This document shows, in pieces, positions 53,634 through 62,543 of a stretch of DNA of 64,000 nucleotides (position 1 is the first letter of the stretch; each line of letters starts with the position of its first letter). This DNA is from UBA1351 sp963677625. GTDB lineage: Bacteria > Bacillota > Clostridia > Lachnospirales > Vallitaleaceae. The notes under the pieces were generated by a model. The model was not told the origin of the DNA. It did not search any database and saw nothing but the letters and a program-made list of their open reading frames with translations. Made by a program: the position numbers and the translations under genes. The DNA lies in assembly GCA_963677625.2 (NCBI GenBank), contig CAXXSW010000007.1, forward strand, positions 868,001 through 932,000. The letters are read 5' to 3'.

Positions 53634-54710
53634 ATGGAAAATAATACTGGATTTATGGATTATCTTCTTGAGGAGACCATGAGACATAAAGGAACCGACC
53701 TTCATCTTTGTGCTGGCAGCCGGCCTTTGATGCGGGTTAATTCTAGACTAGTAGAGGTGGAAGGAACCGATAGACTTACACCGGATGCTATTGTTAGTTT
53801 TGTTGAGGAGTATTTAGGCCCAGCTAATCTTGAAGTGCTAAAACGAAATAAATCGATTGATATATCATATTCCAAAAGGAATCTGGGGCGTTTTAGATGT
53901 AATGTCTATTATCAGAGAGGTACCTATGCAATGGCAATACGTGCGTTGCCCTTGGAGATTCCCAAATTTGAAGAGCTGGGACTGCCAGATGCTATACGTG
54001 AACTAACAGAAAAAACCAAGGGATTGGTTTTGGTTACTGGTGCTACAGGGTGTGGTAAATCTACAACTCTAGCTAGTATGGTGGATATAATCAACGAAAA
54101 ATATAAGTATCATATTATAACCATAGAAGATCCTTTGGAATACCTGCATAGACATAAAAATTCCATGGTGACTCAGAGAGAAATAGGTGAGGATGCCCTT
54201 GATTTTGGTACGTCATTAAAGGCGGCTCTTCGAGAAGACCCTGATGTTATTATGGTTGGCGAAATGCGAGACATGGAAACCATTAGTATTGCGCTGACGG
54301 CAGCAGAAACTGGCCATTTGGTCCTTTCTACCCTACATACATCTAGCGCCGTAAAGGCTATTGACAGAATTGTAGATGCTTTTAGTATGGAGCAGCAGAA
54401 TCAGGTAAGATCACAATTGGCTACTGTTCTTGAAGGTGTTATATCTCAACAGCTAGTGCCACAAAAAGACGGTAAGGGAATGCAGGCTGTTACAGAGGTA
54501 ATGCTGACTAATCCGGCTGTTCGTAACCTTATTCGTGAGGGTAAACATTATCAGATTAATAATTTGATTCAAACTGGAAGTAAAATGGGTATGGTATCTA
54601 TGGAAAGACAACTTTCCGATTTAGTTAAAGAAGGCTCTCTTGATAGACAGACCGCCTATATAAAAGCAGCAGATCCCCAAATGTTTGAAAACTACATGAA
54701 GTTGAATTAG
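53634..54710 (+). CDS. pilT: Type IV pilus retraction ATPase PilT
   Basis: A 358-residue hexameric ATPase: N-terminal PAS-like domain (1-115), Walker A GATGCGKST (136-144), Asp box IITIEDPLEYLH, Walker B with REDPDVIMVGEMRD, and the His box HLVLSTLHTSSA. Length and motifs match PilT rather than the larger PilB assembly ATPase, which is absent here. ATG 53634 follows GGGAGG; the TTG 18 bp earlier is rejected. Heads a pilus operon with pilC 13 bp downstream. Confidence 0.94.
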   Translation: MENNTGFMDYLLEETMRHKGTDLHLCAGSRPLMRVNSRLVEVEGTDRLTPDAIVSFVEEYLGPANLEVLKRNKSIDISYSKRNLGRFRCNVYYQRGTYAMAIRALPLEIPKFEELGLPDAIRELTEKTKGLVLVTGATGCGKSTTLASMVDIINEKYKYHIITIEDPLEYLHRHKNSMVTQREIGEDALDFGTSLKAALREDPDVIMVGEMRDMETISIALTAAETGHLVLSTLHTSSAVKAIDRIVDAFSMEQQNQVRSQLATVLEGVISQQLVPQKDGKGMQAVTEVMLTNPAVRNLIREGKHYQINNLIQTGSKMGMVSMERQLSDLVKEGSLDRQTAYIKAADPQMFENYMKLN

Positions 54711-54723
54711 GAGGATTAGAAGG

Positions 54724-55764
54724 ATGAATGCAATTTCTAAAGAAGAAACCATTTTATTTGCTAGGCAGTTGGCTTTGGCTATTCGAAGCGATTTACCTTT
54801 GACAGGGAGCTTGGAATTGATTTCAGAAAAAACCGATCATCCAGGTCTAAAAAAGGTCCTGTCGGAAATGGTGGATGACTTGAATATGGGAGAAATGTTC
54901 TCAGATGTTATCAGTAAGCATGAAGTGTTTCTGACTCCTTTCATGGTTCAGATGGTAAAAATTGGTGAAGAGAGTGGAAATATGCCGGAAGTACTGGAGC
55001 AGGTAGCTCAAACCTATGAAAAACAATTGGAATCAGGCAATAAATTAAGAGCAGCTGTAACCTATCCTATTATTTTGACAGGACTTATGTTTGGTGTCAT
55101 CATCCTTTTGATTGTACAGGTTATGCCCATGTTCAATGACGTCTTAAAGTCATTAGGTGGTGAGATTCCTGGATTTACAAAAGTTATATTAGATGTAAGT
55201 TTATTCCTTAGAGATAAGGGCCTTATTATTTTGATTGTTCTGGCCATTATTGTTATTGGTTTCTATATTTATAGCAAAACAGAAGATGGAATTGCCTTTA
55301 TGGATCGATTAAAATTTAAATTACCTATATATGCTGGGATAAATGCTTCATTACTTGCAACCCGTTTTGCTAGAAATCTGGGAACCCTTATTAAAAGTGG
55401 TCTAAATTATCAACAAGGATTGGAACTGATTAAACCAACCATGAATAATAAACATGCAGAAGATATGATTGGAAAGGGAATCGATGGTTTGAACCAGGGA
55501 GAAAGTCTGGAGTCTGTTATGGATAAAATGAATCTTTTCCCACCAATTCTTATGAAGATTTTTGGTGTTGCAGAAAAGGCAGGACAGATGGACAGAGCTC
55601 TTTTGACAGCTGCCGATGAAATGGAAAAAGAGTTGGATTACCGAATTGCTCGTTTAACAAATGTTGTGGAACCGGTTTTGATTATTATTTTATCTTTGAT
55701 TGTTGGTTTTATCTTGGTATCAGTAGTGTTGCCTGTCGTCAATATTATGAATTCAATTGGATAG
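54724..55764 (+). CDS. pilC: Type IV pilus inner-membrane platform protein PilC (GspF family)
   Basis: A 346-residue T2SSF-family protein: two homologous cytoplasmic domains (about 10-135 and 210-330), each with a FxRxLxxLixxGxxxxxxLe-like start (FARQLALAIRSDLPLTGSLE and FARNLGTLIKSGLNYQQGLE). Three transmembrane segments near 115-140, 155-180 and 320-343. It couples the pilus ATPases to the pilin pool. AGGAGG lies upstream. Follows pilT. Confidence 0.93.
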   Translation: MNAISKEETILFARQLALAIRSDLPLTGSLELISEKTDHPGLKKVLSEMVDDLNMGEMFSDVISKHEVFLTPFMVQMVKIGEESGNMPEVLEQVAQTYEKQLESGNKLRAAVTYPIILTGLMFGVIILLIVQVMPMFNDVLKSLGGEIPGFTKVILDVSLFLRDKGLIILIVLAIIVIGFYIYSKTEDGIAFMDRLKFKLPIYAGINASLLATRFARNLGTLIKSGLNYQQGLELIKPTMNNKHAEDMIGKGIDGLNQGESLESVMDKMNLFPPILMKIFGVAEKAGQMDRALLTAADEMEKELDYRIARLTNVVEPVLIIILSLIVGFILVSVVLPVVNIMNSIG

Positions 55765-55774
55765 TGGTGATTGT

Positions 55775-56089
55775 ATGAAAAACTCCCTTAGAAGAACGTA
55801 TATCATAGGTCCTCTCGTAATTTTTATCGCTATTGTTTTGATTATGGTGGGTATCGACAAGGACCATGTGAATAAGATGTATACACGGGAAAATGAAATA
55901 GAAGGCGTTATTAAACAGTATGCTGTTGCCTGTTATGCTCAAGAAGGGGCATATCCTAAAGACTTAAGATATCTGGAGGAAAATTACGGCCTGATTATTG
56001 ATGAAGATACCTACTATTATTACTATGATTTTTTTGCATCAAATCTGATGCCGGATATTGAAGTGGTAGCCATAGAAAGAGGGAGGTAA
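55775..56089 (+). CDS. Small pilus-cluster membrane protein (pseudopilin-like, no peptidase site)
   Basis: 104 residues: one N-terminal membrane helix (IGPLVIFIAIVLIMVGI) then a pilin-like soluble part (VIKQYAVACYAQEGAYPKDLRYLEENYGLI), which matches the globular start of pseudopilins. The G-F-T-L-x-E prepilin-peptidase motif is absent. ATG 55775 is taken; the TTG at 55757 would overlap pilC. It may be a minor pilin-like assembly factor. Confidence 0.72.
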   Translation: MKNSLRRTYIIGPLVIFIAIVLIMVGIDKDHVNKMYTRENEIEGVIKQYAVACYAQEGAYPKDLRYLEENYGLIIDEDTYYYYYDFFASNLMPDIEVVAIERGR

Positions 56090-56092
56090 GTC

Positions 56093-56575
56093 ATGAAAAG
56101 AGTATCTGTTGAGTCAGTTCTTGTCATGTTCCTTTTTATCCTTTTTACCGCTAGTATTGGCATGCTTATTGTCGAAGGTCAAGGTTCTTATTCAAGAATC
56201 ATTAAGGAAAAAGAAGAAACAGAAAATATAAGGATTGGTATTTCCTATATTAGTAAACGAATGAAGCAAAATGATTTTGCAGGAAATATACAGGTGGTTT
56301 CTCAAGATTATAATGATGGAAATGCCATATCTATTGACTTAATGGCAGAAGATGAAGGCTATGTGACCTATATATTATGTCAGGAAGATGGTCTTTACGA
56401 AATCTATCAAGACTTAGGGGCTCCCATTGATATTGAATATGGTGAGAAGATTGTTGATCTTCCTGCCTTGTGGTCCTTTGAATATGATCAAGACCATAGT
56501 TTGATTAATATTTTGGAAGGTGATAAGCTTCTTGGTGCTGTCTATATCAGAAAAGGGGTGGTGACTAGTGACTAA
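56093..56575 (+). CDS. DUF4860-family pilus-cluster protein
   Basis: 160 residues: N-terminal membrane helix (VLVMFLFILFTASIGMLIV) and a secreted beta-rich domain (IRIGISYISKRMKQNDFAGN, YVTYILCQEDGLYEIYQD). It resembles DUF4860 proteins found in clostridial type IV pilus clusters. GGGAGG lies in the end of the previous gene. Its stop is overlapped by the prepilin gene (8 bp). No prepilin-peptidase motif. Confidence 0.78.
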   Translation: MKRVSVESVLVMFLFILFTASIGMLIVEGQGSYSRIIKEKEETENIRIGISYISKRMKQNDFAGNIQVVSQDYNDGNAISIDLMAEDEGYVTYILCQEDGLYEIYQDLGAPIDIEYGEKIVDLPALWSFEYDQDHSLINILEGDKLLGAVYIRKGVVTSD

Positions 56576-56990
56576 GGAAAGTGGTTTTACCCTGGTGGAA
56601 GTTATAATTTCTATTGCTGTACTTAGTATCTTATGTGTTATTTTTTTACAGCTTCTAGTTAAGGCAGATAGTATCCTTGACGATTCTATGGTACTCGACC
56701 AGGTTATTATGGATGCGGGAACTGGAGTGGAGCAAGCTAAATCTATGACAAGTCTTGAATCCTTTAGTAAAGACAATCTTTTTAAGGATTATGATATTGT
56801 TGTTAAAAAAGATTCTCTTATTATGACCAAATCATTATTAGAAGACCTGGATGGTGAGTACTTATTGACTATACATTTAGACCTTCAAAATCATGAAGCA
56901 TCTTATGGTGGACTTTATAATCTAGTGGCAAGTGTAACTGAAGATGGGGAAGAGATTTACAAAATAGGAACTTCTCTTATTTTGGAATAG
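56568..56990 (+). CDS. Prepilin-like protein with type IV N-terminal methylation motif
   Basis: 140 residues starting at GTG: the leader MTKESG is followed by FTLVEVIISIAVLSILCVIF, a perfect class III signal, cleaved after Gly6, with Glu at mature position 5. A short soluble domain follows. Probably a minor pilin. Overlaps the previous gene by 8 bp, with 8 bp to the next, so translation is coupled. Confidence 0.9.
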   Translation: MTKESGFTLVEVIISIAVLSILCVIFLQLLVKADSILDDSMVLDQVIMDAGTGVEQAKSMTSLESFSKDNLFKDYDIVVKKDSLIMTKSLLEDLDGEYLLTIHLDLQNHEASYGGLYNLVASVTEDGEEIYKIGTSLILE

Positions 56991-56998
56991 GAGGGCTA

Positions 56999-57610
56999 AT
57001 GAAGAGAGTAAATAATCAAAAAGGCAGTACATCAGTTCTTATTATCCTTCTTATGATTGTCTTAATGGCTTTTGGTGTGGCAGCTTTAACTACAGCGTAT
57101 GCAGGCCTGAGACTAACACAACGAAATTCTGCTTTTGTACAGGATGACTACGATTTGGAAGGAAAGGCAGAGACCATTAAATATGACCTTCTTAAGTTAT
57201 TGGATGAACATCGTTTGGAAACAATTAAGGCTGTTGGATTGGACGATCCTTTGTTTTATGATTACCTATATACAGAAATAATTAATGATATATATGGCTT
57301 TGCCGAAAAATCCAATGAGTTGGAAATGGTTGGTTTTGAAGAAGATCTATTCTTGTCGGATTTATTTGGCGGTGAACGGATTGGTACTTTTCATTATCAA
57401 GTGGCTTCAGATATGAAGGAAGATAAGCTCTTTAAGGTTGAGTTAGATGTTTATTTACCTGATGGTGAAGGAAAGTTAGGACCTAAGGACCTTCTGGTTG
57501 TCAATCGCTGGCAAATGTCGACAGATAGCCTTGGGGAAGTTGGTGAGGACATTTTTTATGAAGATCCTTTTGCTAATCCTTCTGATGAGGATAAGGACCC
57601 TTTTAATTAG
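56999..57610 (+). CDS. PilX-like pilus-cluster protein
   Basis: 203 residues: basic start MKRVNNQKG, then STSVLIILLMIVLMAFGVAA, a pilin-type membrane helix with a possible cleavage after Gly9 but no Glu5. A long acidic soluble part ends in a Asp/Pro-rich tail. It resembles PilX/PulK-type minor components by position and layout. GGAGGG before ATG. Last gene of the pilus cluster, convergent with a CPBP protease gene. Confidence 0.72.
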   Translation: MKRVNNQKGSTSVLIILLMIVLMAFGVAALTTAYAGLRLTQRNSAFVQDDYDLEGKAETIKYDLLKLLDEHRLETIKAVGLDDPLFYDYLYTEIINDIYGFAEKSNELEMVGFEEDLFLSDLFGGERIGTFHYQVASDMKEDKLFKVELDVYLPDGEGKLGPKDLLVVNRWQMSTDSLGEVGEDIFYEDPFANPSDEDKDPFN

Positions 57611-57616
57611 AGGATC

Positions 57617-58273
57617 TTATGAGAAGAGTCCCATACCAAAGATTCCAACAATAACGACGCCAATATCTGCACTCATATGGATAAAGTAAGAAGCAAAAAG
57701 GCTGTCAGTTTTGTGGACAAAATAGGAAAAAATAAGGCCTCCTAGGAATAAACCAACTATAGTAAGGATCGTTAGAGGTAAGGTAAACCATGTGGCAAGG
57801 ATGGACATGTGATATAAAGCAAAACATAGTGAGGAAAATACCGCTGCAATTATCGGGCGGTTTTTTAGACCCATAAAAATGAATCCTCTAAAAAAGAATT
57901 CTTCAATAAAAGAATTAGCAAAAATGGTATAAAAGACAGGAAAGAGAAAAATGCTAGTATTGATTTTTTGGCGGTTGACAAAATCATTTTTAATTGTTGA
58001 AACATCAATAAAGGGTTGTAAAAGCCAATAGGCGCAAACAATGACAAGAATGATTACTACAGAGATTACAATAAGCCTATATAGATTTTTTTTCTCTAAT
58101 CTAAATGGGATTTTATGTTTAAAGACCAGTTTGTTTAGGAGGATAGGTAGTAGGAGAAAGACTAGAAGTTTGGCTCCAAGACTAATAAAATAAGAGAGCT
58201 CAAAGACTTGACTTAATAGATATAATAAAAGTATGGTAATTATGCTATAGAGAATAATCCATCTTGCTTTCAT
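57617..58273 (-). CDS. CPBP family intramembrane metalloprotease
   Basis: A 218-residue polytopic protein with about seven hydrophobic segments. Catalytic motifs: FIEEFFFRGF (the EExxxR motif, two glutamates) and LYHMSI (the second-helix histidine), as in Abi/CAAX-processing proteases. Substrate unknown; relatives act in bacteriocin immunity, prenyl-protein processing or surface-protein regulation. TGGAG precedes ATG 58273. Convergent with the pilus cluster, 6 bp apart. Confidence 0.88.
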   Translation of the reverse strand: MKARWIILYSIITILLLYLLSQVFELSYFISLGAKLLVFLLLPILLNKLVFKHKIPFRLEKKNLYRLIVISVVIILVIVCAYWLLQPFIDVSTIKNDFVNRQKINTSIFLFPVFYTIFANSFIEEFFFRGFIFMGLKNRPIIAAVFSSLCFALYHMSILATWFTLPLTILTIVGLFLGGLIFSYFVHKTDSLFASYFIHMSADIGVVIVGIFGMGLFS

Positions 58274-58487
58274 TTTAACTCCATTCGTGTAATAGACAGC
58301 AGGTATTGTTTCTTATATGAGTATTAGGTTGATATCTAAGGATTGATTTACTACATCCTAATTATATAGTAACAAAACCCTATTGGAGTTTGATTAGAAG
58401 AATCTTACAAATATCTTTCAAAAGAGATGAATGAAAAAGAATATATTAAATATAAGTGTGGCCATAAAATAGTGTAAGGAAAAAATA

Positions 58488-59243
58488 GTGATTAAAACAT
58501 ATGAAAAAGAAGATAGGGTCATAACCTGTCAAATAATATTCAAAAAAAGAAAAAGCTTAGGTATCTATATTGATGTTTATGGAAATATTGAACTTCGGGT
58601 ACCAAAAGGAACATCTGACCAGGCTATTGATAAGCTAATTGATAGTAAATGGAAGTGGATAATCACAAGGTCTGATGAGATGAAAGAAAAAACTAAAGGT
58701 TTTAAAGTAAAAGAGTATGTAGATGGTGAGGAATTTTTATATCTAGGTAGCCATTTTTCTATCAGGGTGATTGTTGACACTGAGTTAAAAAAAGCAAAGG
58801 TTAGGTTTGAAAATCTAGAAGTCAACAAAAAGCCGGATTTTAATAAGGATACTGATCGACGGCTTCTTATAGAAACACCATCTGAAGATGAAGACCTTCT
58901 TAAGAAGGCTATGATTAGATTTTATAAGCAAGAATGTAAAAAAATAGTAGAATCTAGACTAGGTCACTATCAACCATATTTTAAAATAAAGCCAAGGTCC
59001 ATTACAATCACTTCCAATAAAAAAAACTGGGGTTCCTGTTCTTCCTTAAGAGAATTGACCTTTAACTGGAAGTTGGTCATGGCTCCTATGGAGGTAGTGG
59101 ATTATGTGGTGGTTCATGAAATGTGTCACATGGTTCATATGAATCATGACCGTTCTTTTTGGAGATTGGTTGGAAAGTTTATACCTGACTATGAGAATAG
59201 GCAACAGTGGCTGAGAGATTCACATTGGAAAATGGTAGTATGA
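58488..59243 (+). CDS. YgjP-like metallopeptidase domain protein
   Basis: A 251-residue M48-like protein (DUF45/YgjP). The zinc site is VVHEMCHMVHMNHDRSFW, with the HExxH motif and a third His ligand four to five residues after. Also the family motif NWGSCSS. Starts at GTG 58488 with TAAGGA eight bases upstream. Soluble, with no signal peptide. In other genomes members sit next to SprT or restriction genes; here it stands alone. Confidence 0.88.
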   Translation: MIKTYEKEDRVITCQIIFKKRKSLGIYIDVYGNIELRVPKGTSDQAIDKLIDSKWKWIITRSDEMKEKTKGFKVKEYVDGEEFLYLGSHFSIRVIVDTELKKAKVRFENLEVNKKPDFNKDTDRRLLIETPSEDEDLLKKAMIRFYKQECKKIVESRLGHYQPYFKIKPRSITITSNKKNWGSCSSLRELTFNWKLVMAPMEVVDYVVVHEMCHMVHMNHDRSFWRLVGKFIPDYENRQQWLRDSHWKMVV

Positions 59244-59398
59244 CTATATGGTTACTGGCAGATGTTTGTAAATACAGGTAATAAAGAATATCTGGAATTA
59301 ATAGATTACCTCCCGCTCTTGAAGGGCAAAGTTGTTGAACTATGCCCAGGACAAGAGGGGTAAGATAGCCTTTGCGCCAATCAAGAGAAGACATTGAT

Positions 59399-60256
59399 TT
59401 ATTTACTAAGTATTTCCTCAATAGCATCTTCTAAAGGTGTCAATGGGTGACCAAGAACAGCTTCAAAATCACTATTTTCAACATGAAGGGTATCTGTAGA
59501 GATATCCTTTTGTATTTGTGTGACTAAGTCGGCGATATGGTCAGGAAGGCCAAATGATGCCATAATCTCATGATACTTTTCAAAGCTAACTTGTGATACT
59601 TCCACAGGTTTTTTGACGACATGTGATACAATTTTGGCCAGCTCTTCAGTAGTCCTTGATGGTCCTGAAAGTTCTAATATCTGGTTTTTATAAGACTCAT
59701 TAACAAGAACTTTAGCAGCAGCTTCTGCATAGTCTTTACGAGGAGCCCAACCAACTTTACCTTCTCCTGTTGCACTAATCCATGGAGCACCTGAAGCAAC
59801 TCCGCTGATAGATGAAGATTCATTTTCAAGATACCAGTTGTTTCTTAGGAATACATAGGGAATGCCAGTTTCTATAATTGCAGCTTCAGTTTTTCTGTGA
59901 ACCTCTGCAAGGAAAAGCTTACTATTGGTAGCATCACCAAGACTGGTGTAAGCGATGAATTTTACACCACTGGCTTTTGCTCCAGCTACTGCATTAAGAT
60001 GTTGACGAATTCTGGTCTCATTATCACCATCAGTTGAAATGATGAGGAGACGTTCGATGCCTTTGAAGGCCGACAAAAGACTGTCTTGATTATCAAAATC
60101 ACCTTGTCTTACGTCAATCCCTTTTTCAGCCAAATCAGATGCTTTTTGTGGATCTCTAACACTGACAGCGATCTGATCAGGTTCAACAAGATTAAGAAGT
60201 TGATGGATTACAAGTTTTCCAAGATGTCCGGTTGCTCCAGTTACTAAATATTTCAT
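59399..60256 (-). CDS. NmrA/QorB-like NAD(P)H:quinone oxidoreductase
   Basis: A 285-residue atypical short-chain dehydrogenase. NAD(P)-binding GATGHLG (7-13) near the start; IAYTSLGDA and PYVFLRNNWYLEN are typical of QorB (NAD(P)H:quinone oxidoreductase 2) and NmrA-type proteins. Divergent from an HxlR-family regulator, the same arrangement as Bacillus and Streptomyces quinone- or electrophile-sensing pairs. GGGAGGT precedes ATG 60256, within the first copy of a direct repeat. Confidence 0.86.
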   Translation of the reverse strand: MKYLVTGATGHLGKLVIHQLLNLVEPDQIAVSVRDPQKASDLAEKGIDVRQGDFDNQDSLLSAFKGIERLLIISTDGDNETRIRQHLNAVAGAKASGVKFIAYTSLGDATNSKLFLAEVHRKTEAAIIETGIPYVFLRNNWYLENESSSISGVASGAPWISATGEGKVGWAPRKDYAEAAAKVLVNESYKNQILELSGPSRTTEELAKIVSHVVKKPVEVSQVSFEKYHEIMASFGLPDHIADLVTQIQKDISTDTLHVENSDFEAVLGHPLTPLEDAIEEILSK

Positions 60257-60266
60257 AGATTACCTC

Positions 60267-60322
60267 CCAGGTTGCATGGGCGAGCAGTAAATCTAAGATT
60301 TACGACCAGCCAGGTTGCATGG
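60267..60322. repeat. 13-bp direct repeats flanking a palindrome in the qorB-like leader
   Basis: CCAGGTTGCATGG occurs at 60267-60279 and 60310-60322. Between them GTAAATCT-A-AGATTTAC (60287-60303) is a perfect inverted repeat. This is possible operator for the HxlR regulator or a duplicated leader segment. Confidence 0.6.
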
Positions 60323-60424
60323 TTTATTTTAGTCATTATATATTTTGCAAAATAAGTTAATGTCATGTATAATAACAATTATATATCATACAAACTAATA
60401 TACAAGTACGTTCATTATTATGGG

Positions 60425-60446
60425 TTAGTATCAAATATGATACTAA
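60425..60446. promoter_or_regulatory. Perfect palindrome upstream of the HxlR gene
   Basis: TTAGTATCA-AATA-TGATACTAA, a 9-bp inverted repeat with a 4-bp centre, 51 bp before the regulator start and in the shared region with the reductase gene. It has the size of a dimer operator for HxlR-family proteins. Confidence 0.7.
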
Positions 60447-60497
60447 TGAAGAATAGAAGGTAGTTGTTAATAGATAAAACTGGAAAGGAGTGATTGT

Positions 60498-60848
60498 ATG
60501 CTGGCTCTTGAAGATTTATTTCTTAAATGTCCATATGCAACATCACAAAAGATATTATCAGGAAAATGGGCGTTAATGATTCTTAATAATTTAAGTGACG
60601 GTCCGGTAAGATTTAATGAATTACAGAGACTTATGCCTGAAATGACTCAAACAACCTTGACCAGACAGTTAAGGTCATTGGAAGATTATGGTGTTATCAC
60701 TAGACATGTATATGCACAAATTCCACCTAAGGTTGAATATGATCTTAGCGAGATTGGCCAGGCTTTTATACCGGTACTAGATAGTTTAAAGGTATGGGGT
60801 GAGGCTTACATTGAAAATCGAAAATTGCAAGAAAATAAAGAGACATGA
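60498..60848 (+). CDS. HxlR-family transcriptional regulator
   Basis: A 116-residue HxlR winged-helix protein: CPYATSQKILSGKWALMILNNLSDGPVRFNELQRLMP, TQTTLTRQLRSLEDYGVITRHVY (recognition helix and wing), KVEYDLSEIGQAF. The conserved Cys11 at the start of the domain is the residue that quinones and aldehydes modify in relatives such as HypR and QorR. It probably represses or activates the divergent reductase gene. GAAAGGAG precedes ATG. Its terminator overlaps the stop. Confidence 0.92.
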   Translation: MLALEDLFLKCPYATSQKILSGKWALMILNNLSDGPVRFNELQRLMPEMTQTTLTRQLRSLEDYGVITRHVYAQIPPKVEYDLSEIGQAFIPVLDSLKVWGEAYIENRKLQENKET

Positions 60849-60861
60849 CTTATGTCTCTTT
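60837..60861 (+). terminator. Terminator of the HxlR gene
   Basis: AAAGAGACAT and ATGTCTCTTT pair around GACTT. The stem includes the final codons and runs into TTTTA. Confidence 0.9.
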
Positions 60862-60891
60862 TATCTTTCTTCAGGTAAGTTCTCCATTCCA

Positions 60892-60920
60892 GCATCATGT
60901 CCTAAAGACCGACATGATGC
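60892..60920. repeat. 10-bp inverted repeat in the intergenic region
   Basis: GCATCATGTC and GACATGATGC, perfect, around a nine-base loop. No T run. Lies between the HxlR gene and the end of the kinase gene; role unknown. Confidence 0.6.
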
Positions 60921-61033
60921 CTACAAGGAAACTTTCCTTCCCTGCTACGAAGTTTTGCTTGCGCAAAAATGTGGGAAGACTCTTTGTTCTTTGATATAGT
61001 TAATGATTAGATACTATTACAGTTAGATGGGCT

Positions 61034-62539
61034 TTAGTATACTTTGTCAAAATCTACATAAAAATGTATGAAACCATTTTCATAATATACACCATATTCA
61101 TTGCCATCAGCTTCCTGAATTGCTTTGATTATGGATAAACCAAGTCCGTATCCGCCGTTTTCCCTGGTACGGGCTTGGTCTTCTTTATAGAAGCTTTTCC
61201 ACCACTTATCCATCTCAAGAAGGTCAACTTGTTTATAAGTGTTAGATACGCTTAGGCGAATGTGGACATCTTGAGATTCATTATGTGAATGTTCTTCTAG
61301 GCTAAGTGTTATTATCTTTCTCTCATCAACATAGGCAAGGGCATTGTTAAGGAGGTTCATGATGACTTGTTCGCTTCGAAGTGAATCGATATGGAGTTCT
61401 ATGTTTGGATGCGTTTTAAGTAGGGATAAATCTGCCCGGAAGTCAATGGAAGCCTGTTCAATAAATGGCTCTTGTTTATTCAGTATATATTCAATGAATT
61501 CTTTGGCATTAATCTTTTCTTTATAGAGTGGAAAATCACCAAATTGTATGTGGTTGATGTCAAGAAGCTGGTTGACCAAGGTGTCCATTTTCTTGGCTTC
61601 ATCAATGATAACATCACAGTAAAAATCGATTTTTTCAGGTTTCTTATGAAGGTTGATCTGGAGCCCTTCGCTATAACCTTGAATTAGTGATAAAGGGGTT
61701 TTAAGTTCATGCGAAACGTTATTTAGAAGGGTTTTTCTTTCTTGATCGATTCTTAATCGTTCTGAAACTTCCTCTTTGAGACTTTTATTACTGTCTTCTA
61801 GATTGCTAGTATTTTCTTCCAGTGCATAGCTCATCTCATTGATATTTTCAGCCAGTTTGCCAATTTCATCATTGGTGGTTACCTTACAGGTTTCATTGAA
61901 ATTTAGTCTTTTGATGGAGTCAGTTACACGGAAAATGTCAAGAATAGGCGTAGTAAAGTGTTTGGCAATGTAATTGGCGGCAACAATGGTGATGAAAAGA
62001 ATAAGGGCACCAGTAACTAAGATAAATTGATTGAAGAAGGCTACGTTTTCAGAAATAGAGGCTAGGGGTACTCTAATCTCTATTCGCCAACCATTATCTA
62101 GATGTCCTGTTAACATATATGAGGTTGACTTGTTTTTAGGGTCAATAAAGTTAATTAGATGAATATTTTCATTAATATCCTCTATGTTTTCGCCTTCAAT
62201 TAAATTCATAGGTGGTAACTTAAGATTAAAGGGAAGGTCCTTTCTATTATCATCTTGAAAAAGTCTATTATTTGGTAGGTAGACGGTGTTATTTTCTTCA
62301 TCAATAATGGCAAGTTCCATAAAGGTTCTACTGTTGTAGAGGAGATTATAAAGGGATTCAGAGTTGATTTCATCTTTGGACATAGTATTTATATCTTGGT
62401 AGATGCTAATGATTTTTCCTTTGGTACTTTTCATATAAAAAGGTTCTAACAGGAACGTATTGGCAAGGTATAAAAGTAAGATAAATAAAAGGGTGATAGA
62501 TCCGATTTGGACAAATAATTTTTTGCGAATAGAGTTCAT
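61034..62539 (-). CDS. Sensor histidine kinase
   Basis: A 501-residue membrane kinase: TM1 (about 10-30), an extracytoplasmic sensor (about 32-165), TM2 (about 170-190), HAMP (about 192-245), HisKA with phosphoacceptor His277 in NVSHELKTPLSLIQGYSEG, and an HATPase domain with NLLNNALAYV and YGLGLSIIKA. A short coiled segment joins HAMP and HisKA. GAGGTG precedes ATG 62539, four bases after the response-regulator stop, so the pair is one operon. The stimulus is unknown. Confidence 0.93.
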   Translation of the reverse strand: MNSIRKKLFVQIGSITLLFILLLYLANTFLLEPFYMKSTKGKIISIYQDINTMSKDEINSESLYNLLYNSRTFMELAIIDEENNTVYLPNNRLFQDDNRKDLPFNLKLPPMNLIEGENIEDINENIHLINFIDPKNKSTSYMLTGHLDNGWRIEIRVPLASISENVAFFNQFILVTGALILFITIVAANYIAKHFTTPILDIFRVTDSIKRLNFNETCKVTTNDEIGKLAENINEMSYALEENTSNLEDSNKSLKEEVSERLRIDQERKTLLNNVSHELKTPLSLIQGYSEGLQINLHKKPEKIDFYCDVIIDEAKKMDTLVNQLLDINHIQFGDFPLYKEKINAKEFIEYILNKQEPFIEQASIDFRADLSLLKTHPNIELHIDSLRSEQVIMNLLNNALAYVDERKIITLSLEEHSHNESQDVHIRLSVSNTYKQVDLLEMDKWWKSFYKEDQARTRENGGYGLGLSIIKAIQEADGNEYGVYYENGFIHFYVDFDKVY

Positions 62540-62543
62540 ATGG

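Noticed and set aside
59179..59427. Minus-strand 82-codon frame beyond the QorB-like gene
   Set aside because: It overlaps the ends of two recognised genes in another frame and has no family resemblance.
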